Numbered from the stretch's first letter, positions 32,337-41,837 are shown. The stretch: DNA of 59,518 bases from Methanobrevibacter sp. (GCF_017539065.1 NZ_JAFYHP010000030.1:1-59518), one strand, 5' to 3'. Numbers and translations: made by a program. The notes: generated by a model not told the origin, from the sequence alone.

Positions 32337-32820
32337 CATAATCACCTATTTTTTCCAATTTCAGCAATTCCATTTTTTTATCTATTCCTGCGGCATAGCC
32401 AGTCAGTTTCCCATTTGCTCCCAGTACCCTGTGGCAGGGAATAATAACGGATATCGGATTATGTCCAACCGCGCCGCCTACCGCCTGAGCCGACATTGCG
32501 GGAGATATCATTGAAGCAATTTCCCCGTATGTTAACGTTTTGCCATATGGAATATTGCATAATATCTTCCATACTTTTTGTCTGAACTCAGATCCCCGAG
32601 GTTTTAGTTGAAAATCAATTTCAGGATCCAATCCATTGAAATAATCATCAAACCATCGAGTAACCTTTTTAAAAATAGCTAAATCATCTTTAACGATGTA
32701 ATCATCAATTGTTGAGCTGAAATGTTTCTGGCCGTAGAACCATGCGCCGCAAATTGCTTCGCCGTCGCTTGCTATAAGCATTTTTCCTAACGGTGACATG
32801 TAATCGGTCGAGTAGTACAT
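32329..32820 (-). CDS. ogt: Methylated-DNA--protein-cysteine methyltransferase
   Basis: 163 residues from the ATG at 32820, one base after the stop of the NifH-like gene. The active site I-P-C-H-R-V-L-G-A-N-G near residue 127 carries the alkyl-accepting Cys. Upstream is the helix-turn-helix region K-T-L-T-Y-G-E-I-A and the Arg finger region with A-V-G-G-A-V-G-H-N-P. It repairs O6-alkylguanine in a suicide reaction. Longer readings upstream overlap the cfbC frame and are unlikely. Confidence 0.93.
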   Translation of the reverse strand: MYYSTDYMSPLGKMLIASDGEAICGAWFYGQKHFSSTIDDYIVKDDLAIFKKVTRWFDDYFNGLDPEIDFQLKPRGSEFRQKVWKILCNIPYGKTLTYGEIASMISPAMSAQAVGGAVGHNPISVIIPCHRVLGANGKLTGYAAGIDKKMELLKLEKIGDYDG

Positions 32821-32821
32821 G

Positions 32822-33619
32822 CTAATCCAGGTATGATTTGAAGAATTCCTCGAATTCCTCATCTTCCATAGGCTCCGGAGTGGATATGTTTTCATTCGCC
32901 ATAATGCTTGAAGCAAGGTCCCGGTATTCTTGTGCTTCATCACTTTCAGGGTATTTTTCTACAACGGTTTTTGCATCTAATTCAGCATCCTGTATTAAAT
33001 TGCTTCTATGAATGGTTCCAATAACATGTGTTCCTATCTTTTCTGCAAAGTCGTTGACAATTTCCTCTTCCCTTTCAACATTTCTGCAGTTGCAGACTAT
33101 ACCGCTCAGGTTGCCCTTGAGCTTCTTGACACCTTTTACGATATTATTCGCGGCATACAATGCCATATACTCTCCGGAAGTAACGATTAAAACCTCATCA
33201 GCATATTTTTCACGCAAAGGCACTGAAAAACCTCCGCAGACAACGTCACCCAAAACGTCATACACGACAACATCCAAATCATCATTGAAAATGTCCAGCT
33301 GTTCAAGCCTTTTCATAGCAACAATCACCCCCCGTCCGGCACATCCGACACCCGGTTCCGGACCTCCGCTTTCAACGCATTGAATGCCATTGAATCCTGT
33401 GAAAACCAGATCTTCCTTTTGAGGTTTTCTGTTATCCTTCAATGTATGGACAACGGTCGGAATCCTTTTCCCATATAAAGTACGAGTAGTATCCGCTTTA
33501 GGGTCACATCCAATAACAAGGCAGTTTAAATCCTCGCTGGCCCATACAGCAGACAGATTAGCTACTGTAGTACTTTTTCCAATTCCACCTTTTCCATAAA
33601 TGGCTATTTTTTTAATCAT
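32822..33619 (-). CDS. cfbC: NifH-like ATPase, probable F430 biosynthesis subunit CfbC
   Basis: 265 residues. P-loop G-K-G-G-I-G-K-S-T near residue 9, switch regions D-P-K-A-D and D-V-L-G-D-V-V-C-G-G-F, and two 4Fe-4S ligands: Cys in G-V-G-C-A-G-R-G near 97 and Cys in V-V-C-G-G-F near 132. Methanogens without nitrogenase keep this group IV NifH for reductive cyclisation of Ni-sirohydrochlorin a,c-diamide with CfbD. No nifDK or cfbD-like gene lies in the window. It overlaps the U32 stop by eight bases and touches ogt. Confidence 0.8.
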   Translation of the reverse strand: MIKKIAIYGKGGIGKSTTVANLSAVWASEDLNCLVIGCDPKADTTRTLYGKRIPTVVHTLKDNRKPQKEDLVFTGFNGIQCVESGGPEPGVGCAGRGVIVAMKRLEQLDIFNDDLDVVVYDVLGDVVCGGFSVPLREKYADEVLIVTSGEYMALYAANNIVKGVKKLKGNLSGIVCNCRNVEREEEIVNDFAEKIGTHVIGTIHRSNLIQDAELDAKTVVEKYPESDEAQEYRDLASSIMANENISTPEPMEDEEFEEFFKSYLD

Positions 33620-34859
33620 TATCCTTCCTCTCGACTAATTTATAGACAAAATCATTTTCACGTACTTTAATTGGTATTGCTATTGCAACATTTGAACCCT
33701 TTTCAACATTTTCAACAGGTTTTCCTTCAATCTGCATCGATTCTATCGTATGGGTAACTGATCCTGTAGTCTGGCCCTGTATTATGATCTTATCGCCTAT
33801 TTTCAAATCATCCCATATCCTGATTTCGGCGGCCTTAACCTTATTGTAGTAGTTTACAACCTGCCCAATATCTCTTTTAATATATTTTGACTGATTATCC
33901 TCACTTTTCTCAAATGGAGTGTTGAAGTAAAAGTTAGTGTCAAATCCACGATTGAATACGCTTGTAAGCTCATCCATCCATTGGGGCCTGACTTCATAAT
34001 CATCGGGATTTTCAATATAACTGTCAATAGCTTCACGATAAATTCCGGTTACCATAGCACCATAATCGGCGCTTCTGGCCCTTCCTTCGATTTTGAATGA
34101 TGCAACACCGCTCTCCATCAACTCCGGAATGTATTCTATCATGCACATGTCCTTCGGCGAAAAGAAATTGGTCCTGTAGCTTCCGTCATCACTTCCTGTG
34201 ATGATGAAACTCTCATCTTCAACATCTGAAAAGTTAATGACATTATCCTCGCCTTCCTCATAGGTCAGTGTCCAGTTCTTGCGGCATGGCTGCAGGCAAT
34301 CCCCGCAATTGGCGCTTCTACCATATAAACCATAGCTTAAAAAGCATCTTCCTGAAATCGCCATGCATATTGCCCCATGGATGAAAATTTCTGTTTCTAT
34401 TGGGGATTTTTTAGCAATTTCTGTAATTTCGACTAAAGACAATTCCCGAGACAAAATAGCCCGCTTGGCTCCTAATTTCTTAAGGGTTTTGAGCGTAAAA
34501 GAATTAGTGACATTTTCCTGAACGCTAATGTGAGCCTCAAGACCATGTGAAACGGTATCTTCAATTAATCCGATGTCTGACAAAATAAGTCCGTCAATTT
34601 CCGATGATGAGATGGCCTCCAAGTTAGCTTTTAGTTCGCAGGCTAGCTTTTCATTTAAAATAATGTTAGTGCCCAAATAGGTTTTAGCCCCATACTCCTT
34701 AGCGATGCCTGCCACTTCACTTAAATCATCCAAAGAAAAATTCTTGGCATTGGCCCTCATATTATAATCTTCAAGGCCAAAGTAAACCGCATCAGCACCA
34801 TTTTCTAAAACTGCACGAAGTGAAATAAAATTTCCCGCAGGAGCTAACAATTCAACCAT
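33612..34859 (-). CDS. Peptidase U32 family protein
   Basis: 415 residues. TIM-barrel U32 pattern: M-V-E-L-L-A-P-A-G-N at the start, A-D-A-V-Y-F-G near residue 22, and F-I-H-G-A-I-C-M-A-I-S-G-R-C-F-L-S near 150 with further cysteines in S-A-N-C-G-D-C-L-Q-P-C-R-K, forming a probable 4Fe-4S site. Members once called collagenases now include prephenate-dependent tRNA hydroxylases (TrhP) and RlhA for 23S rRNA. This one is therefore more likely an RNA-modifying enzyme than a protease. It overlaps cfbC. Confidence 0.85.
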   Translation of the reverse strand: MVELLAPAGNFISLRAVLENGADAVYFGLEDYNMRANAKNFSLDDLSEVAGIAKEYGAKTYLGTNIILNEKLACELKANLEAISSSEIDGLILSDIGLIEDTVSHGLEAHISVQENVTNSFTLKTLKKLGAKRAILSRELSLVEITEIAKKSPIETEIFIHGAICMAISGRCFLSYGLYGRSANCGDCLQPCRKNWTLTYEEGEDNVINFSDVEDESFIITGSDDGSYRTNFFSPKDMCMIEYIPELMESGVASFKIEGRARSADYGAMVTGIYREAIDSYIENPDDYEVRPQWMDELTSVFNRGFDTNFYFNTPFEKSEDNQSKYIKRDIGQVVNYYNKVKAAEIRIWDDLKIGDKIIIQGQTTGSVTHTIESMQIEGKPVENVEKGSNVAIAIPIKVRENDFVYKLVERKDND

Positions 34860-34865
34860 AAATAT

Positions 34866-36287
34866 CTAAGGCTTATAATAAGTTTCAGCTTCAAGACCCT
34901 CTGGAATTTCAGTAGGGTAATCTTCGTTTAGACAACCTAAACACAGATTTTCCTCAGGCATTCCAATAGCTTTGACTAAAGCTGGCAATGTGATGTATCC
35001 TAATGAATCGACACCTAACTGCTCTCTGATTTCTTCGGTTGAGTAGTTAGCGGCAATCAGTTCCTGTTTGGTTGCCATTGCAACACCATAGTAACATGGT
35101 GAAATAACCGGAGCACAACCTACTAAAAAGTGAATTTCAGCCGGTTCTGCTTCTTTTACTAAATCAAGCAATTGTTTTGAAGTGGTTCCGCGAACAATAC
35201 TGTCATCTATCAAAATAATCTTTTTGCCTTTGATGGCTTCCTTAATCGGATTTAGCTTAAGCCTTACTGCAAGTTCCCTTTCTTCCTGAGTCGGCATGAT
35301 GAATGTCCTTCCGACATACCTGTTTTTAATCAGACCTTCACCATAAGGAATTCCGGAAGCTCTTGAGTATCCGATTGCAGCCGGAATTGAAGAGTCGGGA
35401 ACTGGAATTACAACATCCGCATCAATAGGATACAATTCGCGCAACTGTTTGCCGATGTTCATTCTGGTTTCATAAACGTTGATTCCGTCAATTGTACTGT
35501 CCGGTCTTGCAAAGTAAACATATTCAAACATGCAATGTGAAAGCTTGCATTTTCCTGCACTTTCCAACATGTGGGAGTTAATTTCATTGTTTTTAAAGTA
35601 GACAACTTCTCCGGGTACAATATCCCTGACATATTTGGCATTTATCACATCAAAAGCAACGGTTTCAGAAGCTAAAATAAATTCATCATCTTTTTTTGCA
35701 ACTGCAAGAGGTTTGATTCCCATAGGGTCCCTTACACCATATAATTCACCATCGACCAATATTGTCAATGCATATGACCCTACAAGCTTTCTGCATACAG
35801 CCTCAATGGCTGCGATAACATTCTTATTGTTGTCATAATGCTCTTTTTTAAGCATATAACAGATTACTTCAGAATCGGAATCTGATCTGAAATAGAATCC
35901 TTCATCGATTAATTCCTGCTTTAACTCAGCGGAGTTAACGATGTCCCCATTGTGAGCCATTGCAATAAATCCGTCACCAAAATCAATCACGAAAGGTTGT
36001 GAGTTTTCTATTTTTGACTGGCCAGTGGTTGAATATCTTACATGGCCGATTGCATTGTGTCCTGATAAGTTTTGAATAACCTCATCCTTAAAGACATCAG
36101 TGATTAAGCCCATTCCACAATGAAAACTTAAACCTGTTTCTGAATTAAAAGTAGCAATTCCTGCTGATTCCTGACCTCTGTGCTGTAAAGCATACAAACT
36201 ATAATAAACTAATGATGCGACATCCTTGGATTCATCTTCACACTGAAATCCAACAATACCACATTTGTCTTCCATTTCACCTTGCAT
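34866..36287 (-). CDS. purF: Amidophosphoribosyltransferase
   Basis: 473 residues. I chose the ATG at 36287 because GGGAG lies seven bases upstream; the ATG four codons on, next to the nucleophile, is crowded by its putative site. The mature enzyme starts at Cys in D-K-C-G-I-V-G-F. Glutaminase part: H-N-G-D-I-V-N near residue 105. PRTase part: I-I-L-I-D-D-S-I-V-R-G-T-T-S-K near residue 355. The C-terminal cysteines of E-N-L-C-L-G-C-L-N may bind 4Fe-4S. First step of purine synthesis. Confidence 0.95.
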   Translation of the reverse strand: MQGEMEDKCGIVGFQCEDESKDVASLVYYSLYALQHRGQESAGIATFNSETGLSFHCGMGLITDVFKDEVIQNLSGHNAIGHVRYSTTGQSKIENSQPFVIDFGDGFIAMAHNGDIVNSAELKQELIDEGFYFRSDSDSEVICYMLKKEHYDNNKNVIAAIEAVCRKLVGSYALTILVDGELYGVRDPMGIKPLAVAKKDDEFILASETVAFDVINAKYVRDIVPGEVVYFKNNEINSHMLESAGKCKLSHCMFEYVYFARPDSTIDGINVYETRMNIGKQLRELYPIDADVVIPVPDSSIPAAIGYSRASGIPYGEGLIKNRYVGRTFIMPTQEERELAVRLKLNPIKEAIKGKKIILIDDSIVRGTTSKQLLDLVKEAEPAEIHFLVGCAPVISPCYYGVAMATKQELIAANYSTEEIREQLGVDSLGYITLPALVKAIGMPEENLCLGCLNEDYPTEIPEGLEAETYYKP

Positions 36288-36349
36288 TTGATAACTCCCG
36301 AAATAGTATATTATTAGATTTGTTTAACTAGTATAAAATAATTAATGTT

Positions 36350-37243
36350 TTACTCCCAAAAATTCTCAAAGGTGTTGGGAATGTCATAATCATCTCTTAC
36401 TTCAGGAGGTCTGGTTTCACTCTCAGGATTCAATTCCCTTCTTAAATTATCTTCATTATCATCTACAAATATCAATGCGGTTCTGACAATGTTTAACCAT
36501 TCTACAGCCTTATCCCTGGTTTCTGCTGCAATATAACCTTGTCCAACGATGATATTGTCGGGTTTGAATTTATTTGTGGCTATCACAATCCTTTCCTCAT
36601 CGACCAGATCCTGGTAGAAAGTGTCCTGCCACAAATCATAGAGATTGAAAATCTCCAGAATGTCTTTTGAATATACGTCCTCATAACGCTGCTTGAATGC
36701 AGAAAAATCGGTTCTGACTTCATCAAGGTCTTCGCGCAATTCCTTGTTTTCGCGGGCCAGAACTTCCTGTTCCTTGTTGACCTGATTATAGTCGTCCAGA
36801 AGATTGTTATAGTTATGAGTCACTTTCATCAGTTTGTTTTCCAAAGTGTGGATGTTGATTAGATTTAAAGAATAAGATAATGTTGACTTGATGATGGAAT
36901 TCAGGATTTCCTTTTCGGCCAGCTTAAAATCAATGGATCCGTCTTCAATGATGACGCTGTTATAATCGAATAATCCGATATGGTTAAAATCAGTCTTCAG
37001 CTCATTGAAAAGAATATTATATGTTTCATCATGCCCATATCCTCCAATTAATAAGATATCGGCACCGCTTGCCACCTTCTTGACGATGTCCAGCTCCACG
37101 GTCGGTATGATTGAAGAGACAATAATGTTATAGTCATTTTCAAGCTGAATATTGTTTACGGCTTTTGATACAAGCTGCGCAATATCCAATCCGCCTACGA
37201 TAATACGTACATCGATTTTTGATTCATGAGTTTCTGATTCCAT
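36350..37243 (-). CDS. Conserved hypothetical protein with central coiled coil
   Basis: 297 residues, cytoplasmic. An alpha/beta N-terminus (V-R-I-I-V-G-G-L-D-I-A-Q and D-I-L-L-I-G-G-Y-G near residue 70) is followed by a coiled coil at about residues 145-195 (N-K-E-Q-E-V-L-A-R-E-N-K-E-L-R-E-D-L-D-E-V) and a C-terminal globular domain with I-V-I-A-T-N-K-F-K-P-D-N-I-I-V-G-Q-G-Y. Neither a Walker motif nor another enzymatic motif is seen. It sits between galE and purF with its own short gaps, and I do not recognise the family. Confidence 0.55.
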   Translation of the reverse strand: MESETHESKIDVRIIVGGLDIAQLVSKAVNNIQLENDYNIIVSSIIPTVELDIVKKVASGADILLIGGYGHDETYNILFNELKTDFNHIGLFDYNSVIIEDGSIDFKLAEKEILNSIIKSTLSYSLNLINIHTLENKLMKVTHNYNNLLDDYNQVNKEQEVLARENKELREDLDEVRTDFSAFKQRYEDVYSKDILEIFNLYDLWQDTFYQDLVDEERIVIATNKFKPDNIIVGQGYIAAETRDKAVEWLNIVRTALIFVDDNEDNLRRELNPESETRPPEVRDDYDIPNTFENFWE

Positions 37244-37252
37244 GAAAATTAC

Positions 37253-38221
37253 CTAAATTTTATTGATTTTCTGATGCCAGTTCCATGCAGACTCGACAAT
37301 CTGTTCCAAATCATATTGCGGAGTCCACCCTAGTTCGTTTTGAATTTTTGAGGAATCCGCAACCAATATTGCAGGGTCCCCTTCACGGCGTTCATCGACC
37401 TTGACTTCAAAATCACACTTGGTGACTTTCTTGCACATTTCAATAACTTCACGAACGGAAAATCCAAGGCCGTTTCCCAAGTTAAAGACATTTGACTTGT
37501 TTTCCCTGCACAGATATTCATATGCCTTAATATGTGCGTCCGCAAGGTCATTGACATGGATATAATCGCGAATACAGGTTCCATCGGGAGTGTCATAATC
37601 GTCCCCATAAATGTATATGCAGTCGCGTTTTCCGCTTGCCGCATCCAATATCAAAGGTATCAGATGTGTTTCAGGGTCGTGGAATTCTCCTATCTCGCCG
37701 TCAAAGTCACATCCTGCCGCATTGAAATACCTTAATGCGACATAGTTGAAGTCGCCTTTTTTGGCTTCCCTTTCGAGCGCCTTTTCAACGAGCCATTTGG
37801 AATGTCCATAAGGATTGATCGGCTTTAGGTTTGAATCCTCGGTAATCGGGATTTCCTCCGGATTTCCATAAACGGCCGCGGTTGATGAAAATATAAATTT
37901 GTCCACATCATATTCGCGCATTACTTTAAGGAGATTTAAAGTATTTTTATAATTGTTTTTCAAATATTTTTGAGGCATTTCGACAGATTCCGCTACTGAA
38001 ATAAATCCTGCAAAGTGAATGACTCCGTCAATATCATATTTCTCGAAAACCTCGCTTACGTCACTACTTCCGAAATCGTAGTTTTCCAAGTTTCCCCATT
38101 TTACAAAATTTTCATAGCCTTTTGAGAGATTGTCTAAAACGACGGTGTCATAGCCTGCATTATGTAAGGCTTTATTGGTGTGGGAACCAATATAACCTGC
38201 TCCTCCAGTAACCAGAATCAA
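37253..38221 (-). CDS. galE: UDP-glucose 4-epimerase
   Basis: 322 residues from a TTG at 38221, seven bases after AGGTG; the GTG at 38230 directly after the upstream stop is part of that site. Extended SDR features: M-I-L-V-T-G-G-A-G-Y-I-G-S-H at the start, H-F-A-G near 70, S-S-T-A-A-V-Y-G near 115 and catalytic Tyr-Lys in Y-G-H-S-K. The C-terminal half has the sugar-binding R-Y-F-N-A-A-G and R-D-Y-I-H-V. It interconverts UDP-glucose and UDP-galactose for pseudomurein, glycan or exopolysaccharide. It is adjacent to the geranylgeranyl reductase, with coupled spacing. Confidence 0.92.
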   Translation of the reverse strand: MILVTGGAGYIGSHTNKALHNAGYDTVVLDNLSKGYENFVKWGNLENYDFGSSDVSEVFEKYDIDGVIHFAGFISVAESVEMPQKYLKNNYKNTLNLLKVMREYDVDKFIFSSTAAVYGNPEEIPITEDSNLKPINPYGHSKWLVEKALEREAKKGDFNYVALRYFNAAGCDFDGEIGEFHDPETHLIPLILDAASGKRDCIYIYGDDYDTPDGTCIRDYIHVNDLADAHIKAYEYLCRENKSNVFNLGNGLGFSVREVIEMCKKVTKCDFEVKVDERREGDPAILVADSSKIQNELGWTPQYDLEQIVESAWNWHQKINKI

Positions 38222-38230
38222 TTTAAACAC

Positions 38231-39409
38231 CTAGATAAATTTGCCTAATTTTAGTAAAGCCTTTGGAGAAACTTTAATTAATTTTTGAACAATTTCAGTA
38301 GTGGAAATCTTTTCAAAGCTTTCTCCTTGGAATGCATGTCCAATGCTGTCCAATTCGTCATCTGATAATGTGAGCAAGTATTCCTGTACTTTCTTATACC
38401 TTTTGATTTCATGGTCTAATGCTTCGTGTGCCATTTCATCATAAAGTTTCAGGAATTTTTTAGAGCAGTCTTCTTTGATAGCTTGAGCAGCCACTTGGCC
38501 TGCGCACATTCCACCGGTCATACCGGAGATGATTCCTCCACCGGTCAATGGGTTTACTTGACCTGCAGCGTCACCCACTACCATAATATTGTCGTCATAA
38601 AGTTTTTTGGTCATTCCGCCGACAGGGTCTCCGCCTACATTCATCTCTACAGCTTGCGCATTCTTCAAGTACGGACAAGTAGCGACAAAATCATCCAAGT
38701 ATTCTTTAGCTGTCTTATCAGCTTTGTGAGGCAATATTGCCAAACCGACATTTGCAATGTCATCCCCTTTAGGGAAAATCCATACGTATCCTCCAGGAGC
38801 ACATGATCCTAAGTAAAATTCAATGACGCCCGGCTTTTCGAATTCAACATTACACATCTCGTACTGTACACCGGATTCCATTTCTTTAGGTTTTGCAGCC
38901 GGTTTCAAACCTGCCCATCTTGCAACGTGGCCTTCAGGACCGTCAGCTGCAATTAAGATTTTACATTTGTAATCAATCTTTTCGCCCATGCATTCGGTTT
39001 CAACAATGTAGCCGTTTTCGATTTTTTCAATGCCAGTTACTAAAGTTTTGATTCTGATTTCTGCACCTGCTCTTGCTGCATCCATTGCCATATGCTTGTC
39101 GAAGACTTTCCTTTCGAGGATGTAACCTGCTTCAGGCAATTTTACTTCATCTTTTGTCAGCCATACGTCAGTTCCGTCTGGAGTCTGGATTCTGACACCT
39201 TCGACTTCTTGGGTTACCCAGCGAGGGGAAGGTTCAATGCCTAATTTTTCCAGTCCTTGAATTGAAACTCCTTCAGCACATCTTTTTGGTGATCCGATTT
39301 CGGATTTTTTATCCATTAGAATTACTTTTGCTCCACCTAATGCAGCGTGTTTTGCTGCGCTTGAACCTGCAGGTCCTGAACCTACTACAATTACATCAGT
39401 TTCAATCAT
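38231..39409 (-). CDS. Geranylgeranyl reductase (archaeal lipid saturation)
   Basis: 392 residues. FAD site V-I-V-V-G-S-G-P-A-G-S-S-A-A near the N-terminus, with E-I-G-S-P-K-R-C-A-E-G (the conserved K-R-C-A-E-G of the family). In the middle is P-G-G-Y-V-W-I-F-P-K-G near residue 210, followed by V-G-D-A-A-G-Q-V-N-P-L-T-G-G-G-I near 285. It reduces double bonds of digeranylgeranyl glycerophospholipid to archaeol chains. The ferredoxin gene lies directly upstream, its stop two bases before this ATG, and should supply electrons. Confidence 0.93.
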   Translation of the reverse strand: MIETDVIVVGSGPAGSSAAKHAALGGAKVILMDKKSEIGSPKRCAEGVSIQGLEKLGIEPSPRWVTQEVEGVRIQTPDGTDVWLTKDEVKLPEAGYILERKVFDKHMAMDAARAGAEIRIKTLVTGIEKIENGYIVETECMGEKIDYKCKILIAADGPEGHVARWAGLKPAAKPKEMESGVQYEMCNVEFEKPGVIEFYLGSCAPGGYVWIFPKGDDIANVGLAILPHKADKTAKEYLDDFVATCPYLKNAQAVEMNVGGDPVGGMTKKLYDDNIMVVGDAAGQVNPLTGGGIISGMTGGMCAGQVAAQAIKEDCSKKFLKLYDEMAHEALDHEIKRYKKVQEYLLTLSDDELDSIGHAFQGESFEKISTTEIVQKLIKVSPKALLKLGKFI

Positions 39410-39410
39410 A

Positions 39411-39581
39411 CTATTCAGCCTCCCTTTCTAAAGCGTCAATAGGGCATGCATCAATACATATTGAGCATTCTTTACATCCTTCTTCATTGAATACCAAACG
39501 GTATTCCCTTACTTGAATTAAATTTCTTGGACAAACTCCGGCACATTCTCCGCAGAATGAGCACCAATCTTTTACAATCAT
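39411..39581 (-). CDS. Two-cluster 4Fe-4S ferredoxin
   Basis: 56 residues, behind AAGGAGATATTTTT. Two cysteine patterns: C-S-F-C-G-E-C-A-G-V-C-P near residue 7 and C-K-E-C-S-I-C-I-D-A-C-P near residue 36, so two 4Fe-4S clusters. It is co-translated with the geranylgeranyl reductase, which uses reduced ferredoxin. Confidence 0.92.
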   Translation of the reverse strand: MIVKDWCSFCGECAGVCPRNLIQVREYRLVFNEEGCKECSICIDACPIDALEREAE

Positions 39582-39704
39582 AAAAATATCTCCTTTAATA
39601 TAAACATTTATGTTAAAAATACTTTCTTTTTTATATTATTTAAAACTTTAGTAAAAAAATAACTATCTAAATGAGTAAAAAAGAAAAAAATAAGTTTTAA
39701 AGTA

Positions 39705-40130
39705 TTATTTGACTAATAATACTGGGACATTTGAAGTTCTTAAAAGCCTTTCTGAAACTGAACCTATCTGAGTATCGGAAACATTGTTTTCATCAAATGA
39801 TACGAATCTGTTGTTGTTTGCTCCATGAGCGTGAATAACAACCAGATCTCCATGAGTCTGGTCTACAATGAACTTCATATCCCTTAAAGGGTCAGCTGTG
39901 AGCAGATGTTCGGTTACCTCAACTCCGACCTTTGAAGCTTTTTCGCTGATTTTTGCTAGAATCTCATTACCCGAATCCTCTTCGGAATCATAGCTGTTGA
40001 ATGAAAATTCCTCTAAAACATGCACAGCCGCTATTTTGGAGTTGAACTTCTGAGCGATTTCAATAGCTACATCCGCAGCCTTGTATCCGTATTCGGATCC
40101 GTCAACAGGAACAGTTATTATATCAAACAT
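39705..40130 (-). CDS. Universal stress protein, UspA family
   Basis: 141 residues from the ATG at 40130 behind GGAGATTAATTG. UspA fold: T-V-P-V-D-G-S-E-Y-G at the start, V-V-I-H-A-H-G-A near residue 107, and G-S-V-S-E-R-L-L-R-T-S-N-V-P-V-L-L-V at the C-terminus. The usual G-x2-G-x9-G-S/T nucleotide loop is only partly kept (H-G-A-N-N-N-R), so ATP binding is uncertain. It follows atwA by three bases and is likely co-transcribed. Confidence 0.85.
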   Translation of the reverse strand: MFDIITVPVDGSEYGYKAADVAIEIAQKFNSKIAAVHVLEEFSFNSYDSEEDSGNEILAKISEKASKVGVEVTEHLLTADPLRDMKFIVDQTHGDLVVIHAHGANNNRFVSFDENNVSDTQIGSVSERLLRTSNVPVLLVK

Positions 40131-40133
40131 CAA

Positions 40134-41837
40134 TTAATCTCCTTTAAGGTAATCCGCATGACAGAAATCAATGAAATTGTCAACGATTTCATCAATATTT
40201 TCACTATCGTCAATGATTTTTCCGTCATCCATGAATATTGCCCTATTGGACAGCTCCTTAATGAAGTCTGTGTTGTGTGAAATCATTACAATGGTGATTC
40301 CGTAATCCTTTGAGATTGTTTTTAAGGCATTTGTAACATCCCTAAGAGTGACAGGATCCAAATCACCGAAAGGTTCATCTAAAAGTAAGAATTTAGGTCT
40401 TGAAACCAAGATTAATGAAAGCATTACACGCACTTTTTGACCGCCGGATAACTCATATGATTTTCTGTGCAGAATATCCATGTCCAAATCAAGACTTTCA
40501 AAAATATCAGCCACCGCTTCTTTTGTAGCGGTTTCAGGAAATCTCGGGAATAAATCATTGAGTATTTCTCCATCAAGGCCGACTTGTCTTAAACGTTCTT
40601 TAGCCTCAGTTTCAGGCAGATCAGTTAATAAATAAAATGAATCCAACAATTCTTCGCTTAAACCTAATTTTTCAGCTCTTGCTTTCGCTTCATTTACAAT
40701 ATCCTGATTCTTATAACCTAATCTTGTGGACAGCTGGCTTAACACAGTTGCATAATGAGTCAAAGCGAATTCCTGATGCATAAAACCTAATTTTGAGCGT
40801 ATCTTCATACGGTCCATTCCCGGAATGTCGATGTCAGCCCACTTATCTTCCACCTTATACAACACTTCCCCCTTATCAGGGTCATCCAATCCTCCAAGCA
40901 TCCTTAAAAGTACGGTTTTGCCGGCACCACTAGGGCCAATGATGCTTAGGATATTCCTGTCCTGAACTTTGAAGTTGATATCTTCAATTTGAAGGACTTC
41001 ACCACCGGTCAATAGGTAGAATCTTTTATAAACATCCTTAACGTCAATCAGGTCTTCATCAGTTGCGACATTTTCGATGTCCACAATATCATCCATGCCT
41101 TCCATGAACTTGTCGCAGATTTCATGAGGGTCTCCCTCATCAACAATTTCGCCGTCTTCAAGCAGAATTACCCTGTCCGCCAGGTATTTCTGAATATCAG
41201 GAAGGTGAGATACAATGATAATAGTAATGTTTAATTCCTTGTTGATTTTTTTAACTGCATCCAATATTTCTTGTTTTGTTTTAGGGCATGCCATTGTTGC
41301 AGGTTCATCAAGAAGTAAAGCTGTAGGCTGTTTTGCAAGCTGTCTTGCCATGATAAGTCTTTGCTTTTCACCGCCACTTAAAACAGACGCATAGTGGTCC
41401 TTTTTATGGGTTAAGGAAACAAGCTCCAACAATTCATCGGCCTCATCACCAAATTCGCTGTCAGCCACTTCAAAATTGGTGTCCCCCTCATCGAAGTATC
41501 TTCTAGCATACAATTTACGCAGCACATTTTCACGCACGGTATCCGGCCATACGCCAAAAGACCTTTGAAGGTGAATTGCTGTTTCTTTTTTAAGTTCATT
41601 ATAATAAAATTGAGAAGATTCGGAAGTGACTTTTACTTTACCCACTTCAATGCTTCCTTCATCAATATGTTCAACACCTCTTAGTGCTCTTAAGAGTGTT
41701 GTTTTACCGGAACCACTTTTCCCCATGATTCCAAGTATTTCTCCTTCTTTAACTTCAAAACTAACATTTTTGAGTGCAGTGACTTTAGTTCCGTCAGCTA
41801 ATTCATAATCTTTACTTACATTTTCAACTTTTATCAT
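40134..41837 (-). CDS. atwA: Tandem ABC ATPase, methyl-CoM reductase component A2
   Basis: 567 residues with two ABC ATPase units and no membrane segment. Unit 1: M-G-K-S-G-S-G-K-T-T near residue 38, L-S-G-G-E-K-Q-R signature near 150, L-L-L-D-E-P-A near 173. Unit 2: I-G-P-S-G-A-G-K-T-V near 300, L-S-G-G-Q-K-V-R near 465, L-L-L-D-E-P-F-G-D near 485. The layout and tail fit component A2, which activates methyl-coenzyme M reductase by ATP-dependent reduction of F430. The alternative is a soluble ABC protein for another task. It is followed by a UspA gene. Confidence 0.75.
   Translation of the reverse strand: MIKVENVSKDYELADGTKVTALKNVSFEVKEGEILGIMGKSGSGKTTLLRALRGVEHIDEGSIEVGKVKVTSESSQFYYNELKKETAIHLQRSFGVWPDTVRENVLRKLYARRYFDEGDTNFEVADSEFGDEADELLELVSLTHKKDHYASVLSGGEKQRLIMARQLAKQPTALLLDEPATMACPKTKQEILDAVKKINKELNITIIIVSHLPDIQKYLADRVILLEDGEIVDEGDPHEICDKFMEGMDDIVDIENVATDEDLIDVKDVYKRFYLLTGGEVLQIEDINFKVQDRNILSIIGPSGAGKTVLLRMLGGLDDPDKGEVLYKVEDKWADIDIPGMDRMKIRSKLGFMHQEFALTHYATVLSQLSTRLGYKNQDIVNEAKARAEKLGLSEELLDSFYLLTDLPETEAKERLRQVGLDGEILNDLFPRFPETATKEAVADIFESLDLDMDILHRKSYELSGGQKVRVMLSLILVSRPKFLLLDEPFGDLDPVTLRDVTNALKTISKDYGITIVMISHNTDFIKELSNRAIFMDDGKIIDDSENIDEIVDNFIDFCHADYLKGD

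Noticed and set aside
32822..33619. Nitrogenase iron protein, suggesting nitrogen fixation
   Set aside because: No nifDK, nifE or nifI genes are nearby, and the sequence context fits the F430-type NifH homologue.
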